DNA of 64,000 nucleotides from Ilyomonas sp965199845. Lineage in GTDB: Bacteria; Bacteroidota; Bacteroidia; Chitinophagales; Chitinophagaceae. Below the pieces are notes generated by a model. It saw only the letters and a list, made by a program, of their open reading frames with translations. It was not told the DNA's origin and made no database searches. How positions within the stretch are numbered: position 1 is the first letter of the stretch; each line of letters starts with the position of its first letter. Location of the stretch: positions 1 through 64,000 of the forward strand of contig CBDATZ010000033.1 in NCBI GenBank assembly GCA_965199845.1, in the 5' to 3' direction. The translations under genes were made by a program, and so were the position numbers. Shown here piece after piece: positions 1 through 9,111 of the stretch.

Positions 1-954
1 CGTAAACCACGATGGTGTTGAGGCACGATTAGGTGTAAGATTCTTTGGCTTCCCGTTGCCGTTTGCATCTATCATAAAAATCTCTCCGCCGGTGCCGCCC
101 TGATCGCTCATCAAACCTTCAATAAAAGCGATTTGTTTACCATCGGGCGACCAGCGTGGTGAAGCAATCTGAAAGGTTGGCTGGTAAATAAGCGTTGTGT
201 CTTTACTAAGAATATTTTGCCTGTAAATCTTTGCTATATACCAATTGTCGTCGCCGGGCGGAAGCGCGGCTGTATAAACAAATTGCCTGCTGTTTGGCGA
301 CCAATCGTATTCAAAAATATAAAGTCCTTCCGGTGTAGATTCTATGGCTTCGCCTGTTGCACGATTGATAACTACAATGCGTTGTACATTGTTATTAGCC
401 ATCGAATCAATAATGCCGGTGGCTCTGTCTTCGGCTGCCATTGGCGAAGGTTCGCGGCTCGCTTTATGCACATACAAAACGCTTATATAATTGCCATCCG
501 GCGACCACTGAAGATGCGAGACATAACCATCAAAATGAGAAAGCGGTTGTTTTGTAAGCAATGCACCGGTTGCTGCATCGGCAATAAATAATTGCAGATG
601 ATCGTGCGTTTTTGCATCGGATAAAAAAGCAATCTCTTTTCCGTTGGGCGACCATTGTGGTTCTGTTTCATTGCAGGATGAATCAGGCAAAGAAGCGGTT
701 ACTTTTATTGTTTTATCCGGATGCAGAACAGATGCAATAGAAATGGTTTGACCTTTCTCTCCGTCGGCGCACCACGCAACGGCTGTTCCCGCAGAATTTA
801 TTGTGGTTTGATAAATATAACGAACACTTGCCTGCTGGTTAAAAAAAGCAGTGATAAGTTCTTTGTGATTTGTTTTGGAAGAATCGCTTGCTGTTTGTGC
901 AATGCAAATCGAATGAGCCAACAACAACAAGATAAAAATATATATTTTTCTTAC
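1..954 (-). CDS. Secreted S9-family (prolyl oligopeptidase-like) peptidase, N-terminal part, cut by window edge
   Basis: The minus strand is open from about position 954 to the window edge (about 318 codons). It starts with a hydrophobic signal segment ending in a CIAQ-like cleavage region. Repeated WSPDG/WSPNG blades follow (QWSPNGKEIAF, QWSPDGNYISV, DWSPNSRQFVY, RWSPDGKQIAF). This is the PD40/TolB-like beta-propeller of secreted S9 peptidases; the C-terminal catalytic alpha/beta-hydrolase domain would lie outside the window, so the peptidase call is inferred from the propeller. No ATG, GTG or TTG lies before the signal segment in this frame. A stop lies about 17 codons upstream, and the codon where a start is expected reads GTA. 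The true start is therefore unknown: a rare start codon, a mutation or a sequence error are all possible. It is divergent from the araC-type gene. Confidence 0.75.
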
Positions 955-1420
955 TGAAAATGTATGATGATTTAGACAACAAAATGTATTGATTTGAAAT
1001 GATGATTACAAGAAACGTTTACCCTTCAATTCGTTTTATGTATGTTTTGATAAGAAAATAATTTTGATACAAATACAATGTGTGCTATCTATATCAAAAT
1101 GTTTTACGAATCAGCTACCTAATACGTTTGAAGCCTGCATTTTCCTTACTTATCTCATTTTTAAAAAGCAAATTATGAATCTGAAAGATTGCTCTTAATT
1201 ATTTTCATTATCTTTTTTATTCATTGTTTACTTTAGAAAAATTTATCAACCAAAGTATTGCAATTCAATCTTGATAAACGAATGAATATAAATGACTTGG
1301 CAACAAGAAATATATCTTGTTTTGATAAGTGAATTAAACTCCGTTCAAATAAAAAATCAAACATCTGTTTGATTTATCCGTTTATCGTAGTTAAATTTAC
1401 TGATTCAAATAGAGAGGCTT
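955..1420. other. Divergent intergenic region between the S9 peptidase and the AraC regulator
   Basis: About 465 bp of AT-rich sequence with no credible ORF. The only structured element I see is the palindrome at 1354-1375, described separately. Promoters for both flanking genes presumably lie here. Confidence 0.5.
1354..1375. promoter_or_regulatory. Perfect palindrome upstream of the araC-type gene (probable operator)
   Basis: Two 10-base arms, AAATCAAACA and TGTTTGATTT, are exact reverse complements separated by only TC. The element lies 46 bp upstream of the AraC start. A 2-base spacer suits a dimeric DNA-binding protein better than an RNA hairpin, and no T-run follows. Autoregulation by the AraC protein, or control by another repressor, is inference. 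Confidence 0.5.
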
Positions 1421-2275
1421 ATGAAAACAGCATCAATACCTGTATTGGATTGGAATGAGTACATGCCCGATTCTGATTTCGTTATTAAGACAATGGATGA
1501 TACCAATATTCCTGCCCGCATGAAGGCGCCACACCGCAATAACGGTTACAAGGTTGCTTTGCTGGTAGAAGGCAGTATAAGTGCTGATATTGACTTTGAA
1601 AAATTTACTGCAAACGCGCCTGCAGTTTTGTTTTCATCGCCCGAACAAGTCATCCAGGTTACAGGTTATTCCAATCATAAAATGATACACATTTCCTTCA
1701 GCAAAGATTATTTGCTTAACGATACCAGAAGTACGCTTTCGTGCTGGGAATGTATGTTTGGACAGATTATAATTCCGGTTACAGAAGAGAAAGATTTCGG
1801 CGAACTGAAAGTGTATATTAAACTGATGCAGCGTGAGTTTATGGAACTGCGTGAACAAAAAGATTTAGTCATACGGAATTTACTCAACGCATTCCTTGTA
1901 ACGTCGGCCAGACTTGGCACCTGCGAAACAAACCTGACAAACATAAATGTTTCGCAAAACAAAATTTTGCAACAATTCAGAATGTTGGTTGAAGAACATT
2001 TTGTAATCAGAACCCAGGTAGCAGAATATGCGGATATGATTTACATAACGCCGGGTCATCTGAACGATACAATAAAAACAATTACCGGTAAAACAGCCAA
2101 ACAAGTAATTGATGAACGGATAATGACAGAAGCCAAACGCCTGTTGTATTGGGGCGAGGTTTCGGTGAAAGAAATTGCAGCACATCTTAACTTTGAAGAT
2201 GATGCTTACTTTAACCGTTTTTTTAAAAAACATACCGGGCGAACGCCTGCTTTGTTTAAAAAAAATATCCTTTAA
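1421..2275 (+). CDS. AraC-family transcriptional regulator
   Basis: A 284-residue protein. The last ~90 residues fit the AraC/XylS double helix-turn-helix: AEYADMIYITPGHLNDTIK as first helix pair, then an EAKRLLYWGEVSVKEIAAHL segment and FNRFFKKHTGRTPALFK, the usual C-terminal signature. The N-terminal ~190 residues look like a cupin-type sensor domain with no ligand recognisable from sequence. It sits 250 bp upstream of an RND efflux operon on the same strand, so control of that operon is a reasonable inference. The effector is unknown. Confidence 0.9.
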   Translation: MKTASIPVLDWNEYMPDSDFVIKTMDDTNIPARMKAPHRNNGYKVALLVEGSISADIDFEKFTANAPAVLFSSPEQVIQVTGYSNHKMIHISFSKDYLLNDTRSTLSCWECMFGQIIIPVTEEKDFGELKVYIKLMQREFMELREQKDLVIRNLLNAFLVTSARLGTCETNLTNINVSQNKILQQFRMLVEEHFVIRTQVAEYADMIYITPGHLNDTIKTITGKTAKQVIDERIMTEAKRLLYWGEVSVKEIAAHLNFEDDAYFNRFFKKHTGRTPALFKKNIL

Positions 2276-2326
2276 AAGTGCAATAATTCCCCTGATTCTG
2301 GTAACTCTTATGAGGCTTAATCGTTA

Positions 2327-2334
2327 TACCTTTG
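2327..2334 (+). promoter_or_regulatory. Candidate -7 element for the RND efflux operon
   Basis: TACCTTTG fits the Bacteroidota -7 consensus TAnnTTTG and lies in the 250-bp gap before the adaptor gene. No clear TTG appears at the expected -33 distance, so the promoter may need an activator such as the upstream AraC protein. Moderate support only. Confidence 0.4.
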
Positions 2335-2525
2335 TGTAGATGAGCAAGTAATTATTATACAATCTCCTGTTAGAAACTTACATTATAGAAACTGCAAAAA
2401 TTAGTTTCTTCTTTCAGTATTGCACCTTACTGTTATCAACATAAGGTTACAAACAACATTACTGCCGTTTATCCTTTCGATTGATTTGCTTCAACAATTT
2501 GTATTGATCATTTAAAACAGAGTCA

Positions 2526-3725
2526 ATGGCATCGCTATTAAACAAACTATTACACAGTCAGTTATTAATACCTATCATCGGTATATTTATCATCTTACCA
2601 TGCGGTTGCAGTTCATCGGCTGCAGAAAATAACAACAACACAGCACCGCCGCCTCCGCAAGTGCCGGTTATCGAAGTGGTTACAGCACCTGCTGTTACGT
2701 ACCAGGAATTTCCGGCTTCGCTGGAAGGAAAAGTCAATGTAGAAATCCGGCCGCAAGTAGATGGTTATCTGCAAAAAATTTTTGTGGATGAAGGCGCTTA
2801 TGTAAAAGCCGGTCAGCCACTTTTTAAAATTGACGATCGCCCTTACCAGGAACAATTACAAAACGCAAAGTCAAGCTGGCAAACGGCTCAGGCGAATATG
2901 CAGCGCGCGCAAGTAGAAGTTGACAGGCTGGCGCCGTTGGTTGAAAATAACGTTATATCTGATGTACAGCTAAAGACAGCCAAAGCCTCTTACGATGCGG
3001 CTAAATCTTCTGTTGAACAAGCAAAAGCTGTTGTAAATAATGCGCAGATAGATGTTGGATATACATTGATAAAAGCGCCTGCCAGCGGCTATATCGGAAG
3101 AATTCCTTTTAAGCAAGGAAGCCTGGTAGGTAAGAGCGGAACACAGCCACTTACATTATTGTCTGATGTAAGCGAAGTGTATGCTTATTTCTCTATGAGC
3201 GAGCCGGATTTTATATTGTTTCAAAACAAGTTTGCCGGTAATACTATGGAAGAAAAAATAAAAACTGTTCCGCCTATTGAACTGGTGTTGGCTGACAACA
3301 ATGTGTACAGCGTTAAAGGTAAAATCGGGTTGGTAGAAGGGCAGTTTGATGCTACGATGGGAGCTATTAGTTTCCGCGCTTCTTTTCCCAATGCCAACGG
3401 CGTTTTGCGTTCCGGAAATACGGGTAAAATAAGAATCCCGACATTATACAAATCAGCCCTGGTTGTACCGCAGGAAGCTACTTACGAAATACAGGATAAA
3501 GTGTTTGTATTTGCAGTTGGCGACAGTAATAAAATAACAGGCAAACCAATCATTGTTTCGGGCAAAACAGACAATTATTATTTTGTTGATAAAGGCGTTT
3601 CGCCAGGCGAAAAAATTGTATTTGCCGGAACAAATAATCTCAGGGATGGAATGCAAATCGAGCCGCAAATTGTTTCAGCAGACAGCTTATTAAAAGCAAG
3701 ACCTGTGCAGGGAACAAAGCTGTAA
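2526..3725 (+). CDS. RND efflux periplasmic adaptor (membrane fusion) lipoprotein, AcrA/MexA type
   Basis: A 399-residue protein. The N-terminus has a hydrophobic segment ending PCGCSS, a plausible lipoprotein signal. Next comes the biotinyl-lipoyl-like half motif (EIRPQVDGYLQKIFVDEGAYVKAG), an alpha-helical hairpin (~residues 105-165), the second lipoyl half (TLIKAPASGYIGRIPFKQGS) and beta-barrel/membrane-proximal domains. Length and domain order match the HlyD/AcrA family. It would bridge the inner-membrane pump and the outer-membrane channel encoded next, extruding drugs, dyes or other amphiphiles. The substrate cannot be read from sequence. Confidence 0.93.
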   Translation: MASLLNKLLHSQLLIPIIGIFIILPCGCSSSAAENNNNTAPPPPQVPVIEVVTAPAVTYQEFPASLEGKVNVEIRPQVDGYLQKIFVDEGAYVKAGQPLFKIDDRPYQEQLQNAKSSWQTAQANMQRAQVEVDRLAPLVENNVISDVQLKTAKASYDAAKSSVEQAKAVVNNAQIDVGYTLIKAPASGYIGRIPFKQGSLVGKSGTQPLTLLSDVSEVYAYFSMSEPDFILFQNKFAGNTMEEKIKTVPPIELVLADNNVYSVKGKIGLVEGQFDATMGAISFRASFPNANGVLRSGNTGKIRIPTLYKSALVVPQEATYEIQDKVFVFAVGDSNKITGKPIIVSGKTDNYYFVDKGVSPGEKIVFAGTNNLRDGMQIEPQIVSADSLLKARPVQGTKL

Positions 3726-3855
3726 TAGGTAAGTCTTATCAAAGTCATTTAAAACAGGTTTGCGCAGTGTAAGTAAACCTTGTTTTCTCTTTAAGTAAAC
3801 ACATATCATTGGCTGATAAAAGCATGTTTTTATCAGCACACTAAAAGTACATTCT

Positions 3856-6800
3856 ATGCTGAAAAGATTTATAGAAAGACCGGTATTATCAACAGTAATA
3901 TCTGTGCTGCTCCTGCTGTTGGGCGCACTGTCTTTATTCACATTGCCCATCACGCTTTTCCCGGATATCGCACCGCCAAGTGTAGTGGTAACAGCGTCCT
4001 ATCCGGGTGCGAATGCTGAGGTTGTTGCAAGGTCGGTGGCAACTCCGTTGGAAGAAGCCATTAATGGTGTTGAAAACATGACTTACATGACTTCCAATTC
4101 CAGTAATGATGGAAGTATGACACTGACTGTTTTTTTCAAGCAAGGCACCAATCCGGATATTGCTTCTGTGAACGTTCAGAACCGCGTATCAAAAGCCGTT
4201 AGTTTAATTCCGCAGGAAGTAATTCAGGCAGGCGTTTCTACGCAAAAGCAGCAGAATAGTATCATCATGTTTGTAGCTGTATCAAGTAAAGACAGCAATT
4301 ACGATGAAACCTTTCTGCAGAATTATATAAAGATCAATCTCATTCCTCAAATTCAGCGTATCTCCGGCGTTGGCGATGCGCAGGTATTCGGCGCACATGA
4401 TTATTCAATGCGCATCTGGCTAAAGCCGGATCGCTTAACAGCCAACAACCTGACACCACAAGATGTTACCAATGCGATTCGGGATCAGAACTTAGAAGCA
4501 GCACCCGGACGATTTGGACAAAGCAGTACACAAACGTTTGAATATGTTTTGAAATACAAAGGCAAGCTGAATAAAAATGAAGACTATGAAAATATCATTA
4601 TCAAAGCAGAATCGAATGGTTCATTTATCAAGCTGAAAGATGTGGCCAGAGTTGAATTTGGTTCCTTTACTTATTCGGCTAATAGTAGACTAAACGGCGG
4701 CGCTACATCAGGATTTGCTATCTTCCAGACTGCGGGTTCCAATGCCAATGATATTCTTACTGAAGCCGAAAAGCAACTGAAAGAGTTTACAGCCACGCTT
4801 CCTAAAGGTGTGGAAACAAGCATTATGTACAATTCAAAAGAATTTCTGGATGCTTCTATCAGCCAGGTAAGAGAAACCCTGTTGATTGCCTTCATATTGG
4901 TTTTCATTGTGGTTTATATTTTCCTGCAGGATTTTCGTTCTACATTAATTCCTGCTATTGCTGTTCCGGTTGCTATTATCGGCACCTTCTTTTTTATGCA
5001 ACTGTTCGGTTTCACAATTAATCTTCTTACCTTATTTGCCCTGGTGCTTGCCATTGGTATTGTGGTAGATGATGCGATTGTAGTGGTAGAAGCCGTTCAC
5101 TCAAAATTAGAACGAACAAACCTGCCGGTAAAAGCAGCCACTGTGGAATCTATGAGCGAAATATCCGGTGCTATTATATCAATAACATTGGTCATGGCAG
5201 CCGTATTTGTGCCAGTTGGTTTTATGCAAGGACCAGCCGGTGTGTTTTATCGCCAGTTTGCTTTTACACTGGCAACAGCCATTCTTATTTCTGCGGTAAA
5301 TGCCTTAACGTTAAGCCCGGCTTTGTGTGCTTTGTTTTTAAAAAGTCCGCATGAAGAACATGCAAATAATGGAAAGAAGAAAAGCTTTGCCAAACGCTTT
5401 TTTGCTTCTTTCAACAAAGGGTTTACAGCACTTACCAAAAAATATGTCGGAAGCCTGCAGTTTTTACTGCGTAACAAATGGGTTCCGGTAACAGGCTTGC
5501 TACTTATTTCTCTTTGTGCCTTTCTTTTAATAAGAAGTTCCCCTACTGGTTTTATACCTACCGAAGACCAGGGATTTTTGTTATACGCCGTAAATACGCC
5601 ACCCGGCAGTTCACTCGACAGAACGCATAAAGCAACAATGGAAATTGATAGTATTATGAAGAAGGAACCGATGGCGGATAAGCGCTACACCATTGATGGT
5701 TTGAACTTTCTTTCCAATGCCAATGCGTCTCCTTATGCCGCCGGTTTTGTGCGTATGAAAGATTATAAAGACAGGGGCGAAGTAAAAGATCTGAACCAGA
5801 TTATCAATACCATGACACAGAAGATCGGAAGCGCTGTAAAAGATGCGAATGCTTTCTTTTTTACATTTCCAACAATACAAGGTTTTGGTAATGTAAGTGG
5901 CTTTGAATTTATGCTGCAGGATCGCAGCAACGGAGCTTTGGATAAATTAGGAAACACAGCCAACGCATTTACCGGCGCCTTAATGAAAAGACCAGAAATC
6001 GCGGCTGCCTTTTCAACTTTCTCAACAAATAATCCGCAATATGTAATTGAGGTAGATGATGCCAAAGCAAAGCAATTGGGAGTTTCTGTAAGCGACTTGT
6101 TACAGACGATGCAGATTTATTACGGAAGTTCTTTTGTGTCTGATTTTAACCGCTTTGGAAAGTATTATCGCGTGATGGCGCAGGCAGATATTCAATATCG
6201 TGAAGATGCTTCATCCCTGCAAAGTATTTATGTTAGAAATACTTCCGGCGAAATGGTTCCGGTTAATACATTAGTTACTTTAAAACGGGTTTACGGACCA
6301 GAAACGGTTACGCGAAACAATCTCTTTAATTCAGTTACCATTAATGGAATTCCAAAGCCTGGTTACAGCACCGGCGACGCCATTAAAGCTATTGAGGAAA
6401 CCGCTAAACAAGTGTTGCCACGGGGCTATGCTTATGAATGGACAGGCATGACAAGAGAAGAAATTGCAACGGGCAATCAAACCGTATTGGTGTTCCTGTT
6501 GAGTATATTGTTTGTTTACTTTTTGTTGTCGGCGCAATACGAAAGTTACATCTTACCACTTGCCGTTATCTTAACCATTCCGACCGGTATGTTAGGTGTA
6601 TTTCTTTTCATTCATCTTACCGGTATTGAAAATAATATTTATGTACAGGTTGGTTTGATAATGCTCGTTGGTTTGCTATCAAAGAACGCCATATTGATTG
6701 TAGAATACGCTGTCCAGCGAAGAAGGTCAGGCATGTCAATCATAGCGTCTGCGCTGGAAGCCGCACAATTACGGCTGCGACCTATCTTGATGACATCACT

Positions 6801-7011
6801 TGCCTTTATTGTGGGTTTGCTGCCTTTGGTAAGAGCAACCGGCGCATCTGCTTTGGGCGATCGTTCTATTGGTACCGGCGCGGTTGGCGGAATGCTTACC
6901 GGCGTTGTGTTTGGTGTGTTTTTAATACCGGTGCTGTTTGTCATCTTTCAGTATTTGCAGGAAAAAGTAACCGGCGCACCAAAAGAAAAAGTACCAGCCT
7001 TGAGCGAATAA
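3856..7011 (+). CDS. RND multidrug efflux inner-membrane pump, AcrB/HAE1 family
   Basis: 1051 residues, the usual AcrB length. The N-terminus (RFIERPVLSTVISVLLLLLG) is the family TM1 signature. The proton-relay pair Asp405-Asp406 sits in AIGIVVDDAIVVVEAV (TM4), equivalent to AcrB D407/D408. The TM10 lysine is present in LLSKNAILIVEYA. Large periplasmic loops follow TM1 and TM7. It works as a trimer exchanging protons for substrate, with the adaptor 130 bp upstream and the outer-membrane factor 63 bp downstream. Homology is closest to hydrophobe/amphiphile pumps rather than CusA metal pumps, because methionine-rich metal relays are not evident. Confidence 0.95.
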   Translation: MLKRFIERPVLSTVISVLLLLLGALSLFTLPITLFPDIAPPSVVVTASYPGANAEVVARSVATPLEEAINGVENMTYMTSNSSNDGSMTLTVFFKQGTNPDIASVNVQNRVSKAVSLIPQEVIQAGVSTQKQQNSIIMFVAVSSKDSNYDETFLQNYIKINLIPQIQRISGVGDAQVFGAHDYSMRIWLKPDRLTANNLTPQDVTNAIRDQNLEAAPGRFGQSSTQTFEYVLKYKGKLNKNEDYENIIIKAESNGSFIKLKDVARVEFGSFTYSANSRLNGGATSGFAIFQTAGSNANDILTEAEKQLKEFTATLPKGVETSIMYNSKEFLDASISQVRETLLIAFILVFIVVYIFLQDFRSTLIPAIAVPVAIIGTFFFMQLFGFTINLLTLFALVLAIGIVVDDAIVVVEAVHSKLERTNLPVKAATVESMSEISGAIISITLVMAAVFVPVGFMQGPAGVFYRQFAFTLATAILISAVNALTLSPALCALFLKSPHEEHANNGKKKSFAKRFFASFNKGFTALTKKYVGSLQFLLRNKWVPVTGLLLISLCAFLLIRSSPTGFIPTEDQGFLLYAVNTPPGSSLDRTHKATMEIDSIMKKEPMADKRYTIDGLNFLSNANASPYAAGFVRMKDYKDRGEVKDLNQIINTMTQKIGSAVKDANAFFFTFPTIQGFGNVSGFEFMLQDRSNGALDKLGNTANAFTGALMKRPEIAAAFSTFSTNNPQYVIEVDDAKAKQLGVSVSDLLQTMQIYYGSSFVSDFNRFGKYYRVMAQADIQYREDASSLQSIYVRNTSGEMVPVNTLVTLKRVYGPETVTRNNLFNSVTINGIPKPGYSTGDAIKAIEETAKQVLPRGYAYEWTGMTREEIATGNQTVLVFLLSILFVYFLLSAQYESYILPLAVILTIPTGMLGVFLFIHLTGIENNIYVQVGLIMLVGLLSKNAILIVEYAVQRRRSGMSIIASALEAAQLRLRPILMTSLAFIVGLLPLVRATGASALGDRSIGTGAVGGMLTGVVFGVFLIPVLFVIFQYLQEKVTGAPKEKVPALSE

Positions 7012-7074
7012 AATGAACCGGATTTTTTAATAAAAGGACAATCATATTTTCAACTTTATTGCTCATTACACTAC

Positions 7075-8496
7075 ATGATTAAATATATAATGATGAACAA
7101 AAGATTTCATTTCTATATCATCTTACTCTTCTTATTAAATGCTTGCGTGGCGGGTAAAAACTATGAGCGACCCTCGGTAGAACTGCCGCAGCAATTTGGT
7201 AACATAGCGCCATCAGATACCAGCATTGCCGGTATGAAATGGAAGCAGTTTTTTAAAGATACTACATTACTTAATTTGATTGATAGTGCGTTAACCGGCA
7301 ACTATGATTTGCAATTGGCAATGAAGCGTATTGAAGAAGCAGAAGCTTATGTAAAACAGGCAAGAGCGAATTATATACCTGTTGTTACGGCGCAGGCAAG
7401 CGCTGCCATCAATATTCCGTCAAAGAACAGTTTAAATGGTAAAAGCCTCGAAAGCTTTATCGGGCAACAACATATTGAAGATTATACAGTCAGTTTGGCT
7501 GCATCCTGGGAAGCAGATGTCTGGGGAAAAATCAAAAGACAAAAAGAAGTGACACTTGCTAACTATTTGCAATCGTATGAAAGCAAAAGAACCGTGCAAA
7601 CAACATTAATTGCCAATCTCGCCAACAGTTATTTTAATCTTCTGATGTTGGATAAACAGTTAGATATAACTCATAAAAATCTGCTGTTGAGCGATACATT
7701 AGTCCGCATGATGAACCTTCAGAAAACAGCCGGACAAGTAACGCAACTTGCGGTTGAACAAACAGAAGTGCAACGCTTAACAGCCGCTATATTAATACCT
7801 GAATTAGAACAGCAAATCGTGATACAGGAAAATGAAATCCGTATCTTATGTGGCAAATTACCAACGTCAATAAAACGGTTTACCAGCTTAACTGATGTTG
7901 TAATGACAGACAGTATGTCAACCGGTTTACCCGCAGAAATTCTCAGTCACCGGCCGGATGTAAGAGCCACAGAAATGGCATTGGTAGCAGCGAATGCAAG
8001 TGTTGGTGTCGCACAATCTCAAATGTATCCATCGTTTACGCTTACCGCTTCCGGTGGTTTAAATGCGTTTAAAGCAGGACAATGGTTTTCGATGCCGGCA
8101 TCTTTATTTGGTACCGGGCTGGCGGCTATTGCGCAACCTGTTTTGCAGCACCGGCAGTTAAAAACAAATCTTGAAGTCGCTAAGGTGCAAAGAGACGAAG
8201 CTGTTATTGATTTCAGGCAAGCTGTATTGAACGCAACCGGAGAAGTGATGAATGCTTTGGTTCAGATTGATAAATTAAAAGCAGAACAGCAGTTTGCGTC
8301 GCAACAGGTTGATACTTTGCATAAAGCCATCTTCAATGCAGAATTGTTATTCAAAAGTGGTCTGGCAGATTACCTGGAAGTGATAACCGCACAAAGCAAT
8401 TCTCTCAATGCCGAATTGAATTTAGCAACCATTCAAAGACAAAGATTGAACGCTAAAGTTGAATTGTACAGATCATTAGGTGGCGGCTGGGAATAA
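7075..8496 (+). CDS. Outer-membrane efflux factor lipoprotein, TolC/NodT (OprM-like)
   Basis: 473 residues with a lipoprotein signal (IILLFLLNAC) and the mature start AGKNYERPSVELPQQF, typical of the NodT/OprM family. Two outer-membrane-factor repeats follow: long helices rich in A/Q/E, LLSHRPDVRATEMALVAANA as the repeat signature, and a C-terminal LFKSGLADYLEVITAQSN. It forms the channel across the outer membrane for the pump encoded upstream. The real start may be the ATG at 7090 or 7093, which would give a shorter and more normal signal n-region. Last gene of the efflux operon. Confidence 0.93.
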   Translation: MIKYIMMNKRFHFYIILLFLLNACVAGKNYERPSVELPQQFGNIAPSDTSIAGMKWKQFFKDTTLLNLIDSALTGNYDLQLAMKRIEEAEAYVKQARANYIPVVTAQASAAINIPSKNSLNGKSLESFIGQQHIEDYTVSLAASWEADVWGKIKRQKEVTLANYLQSYESKRTVQTTLIANLANSYFNLLMLDKQLDITHKNLLLSDTLVRMMNLQKTAGQVTQLAVEQTEVQRLTAAILIPELEQQIVIQENEIRILCGKLPTSIKRFTSLTDVVMTDSMSTGLPAEILSHRPDVRATEMALVAANASVGVAQSQMYPSFTLTASGGLNAFKAGQWFSMPASLFGTGLAAIAQPVLQHRQLKTNLEVAKVQRDEAVIDFRQAVLNATGEVMNALVQIDKLKAEQQFASQQVDTLHKAIFNAELLFKSGLADYLEVITAQSNSLNAELNLATIQRQRLNAKVELYRSLGGGWE

Positions 8497-8552
8497 GTGC
8501 GCTGTTTAAACTGTAAGTGTTCAAAACAAAATTGGTATTTGTGATTGCTTTG

Positions 8553-8600
8553 GCAAATCAGGATACGTAAAGAGCCACTTTTTTATGTATCCTGATTTGC
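8553..8600 (+). terminator. Strong hairpin terminator after the efflux operon
   Basis: GCAAATCAGGATAC (8553-8566) and GTATCCTGATTTGC (8587-8600) are perfect 14-base complements. Pairing can extend inward to 19 bp, counting a G-U, leaving a ~10-base loop. ACTTTTAT follows the stem. It is 57 bp after the outer-membrane factor stop. The arms are unusually long for a terminator, so it could also act as a 3' stability element. Confidence 0.7.
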
Positions 8601-9024
8601 ACTTTTATATAGTTTGATAATTTGTCCTTTACCTGTTTATTCTTGAATACTTAGTTAGCGATATACAAATGAATAATTTGCTATAAACAAAATATCGCCA
8701 ATTAAAATCATGCTTTTCTAATAAAGTTTTCCTGCTCAATCTTTATAAGCCTATTATTTCCTTCTTCAAATTTTTTGTTGCCTGAATACATCTTAAAGAA
8801 TTGATTTAGACCAAATATTTATAAGGCTTTGTTTCAACTAAAAAACAACAATATCATTTTAGCAACTCTACAAACCATACTATAGAAACGTTGCGGAGAA
8901 AAGATATATATTTTTTAATGAATGTTTTTTATCAAACTATTTGGATTATCTATCTTACTTTTGCTTTATTCATTTATTTCTTCTTTACAAGGACCGAAAC
9001 ACTTTCTTCTCCAACAAGTTTTAC

Positions 9025-9058
9025 CCGGTCAGCTTGAACAAGCAGGTTATTTGACCGG
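9025..9058 (+). promoter_or_regulatory. Structured 5' leader of the DEAD-box helicase gene
   Basis: CCGGTCA (9025-9031) pairs exactly with TGACCGG (9052-9058). Nested inside is GCTTGAACAAGC, a second small hairpin. The structure lies 53-86 bases before the helicase start, within a ~500-bp stretch (8601-9111) that otherwise holds no credible gene. Long structured leaders on cold-shock or DEAD-box helicase genes often serve temperature or auto-control; that role is inferred here. Confidence 0.45.
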
Positions 9059-9111
9059 TCTCCCGTACCGTCCGGAAGACTGCTATTATTTTATTTTAAA
9101 ACTTATATATT

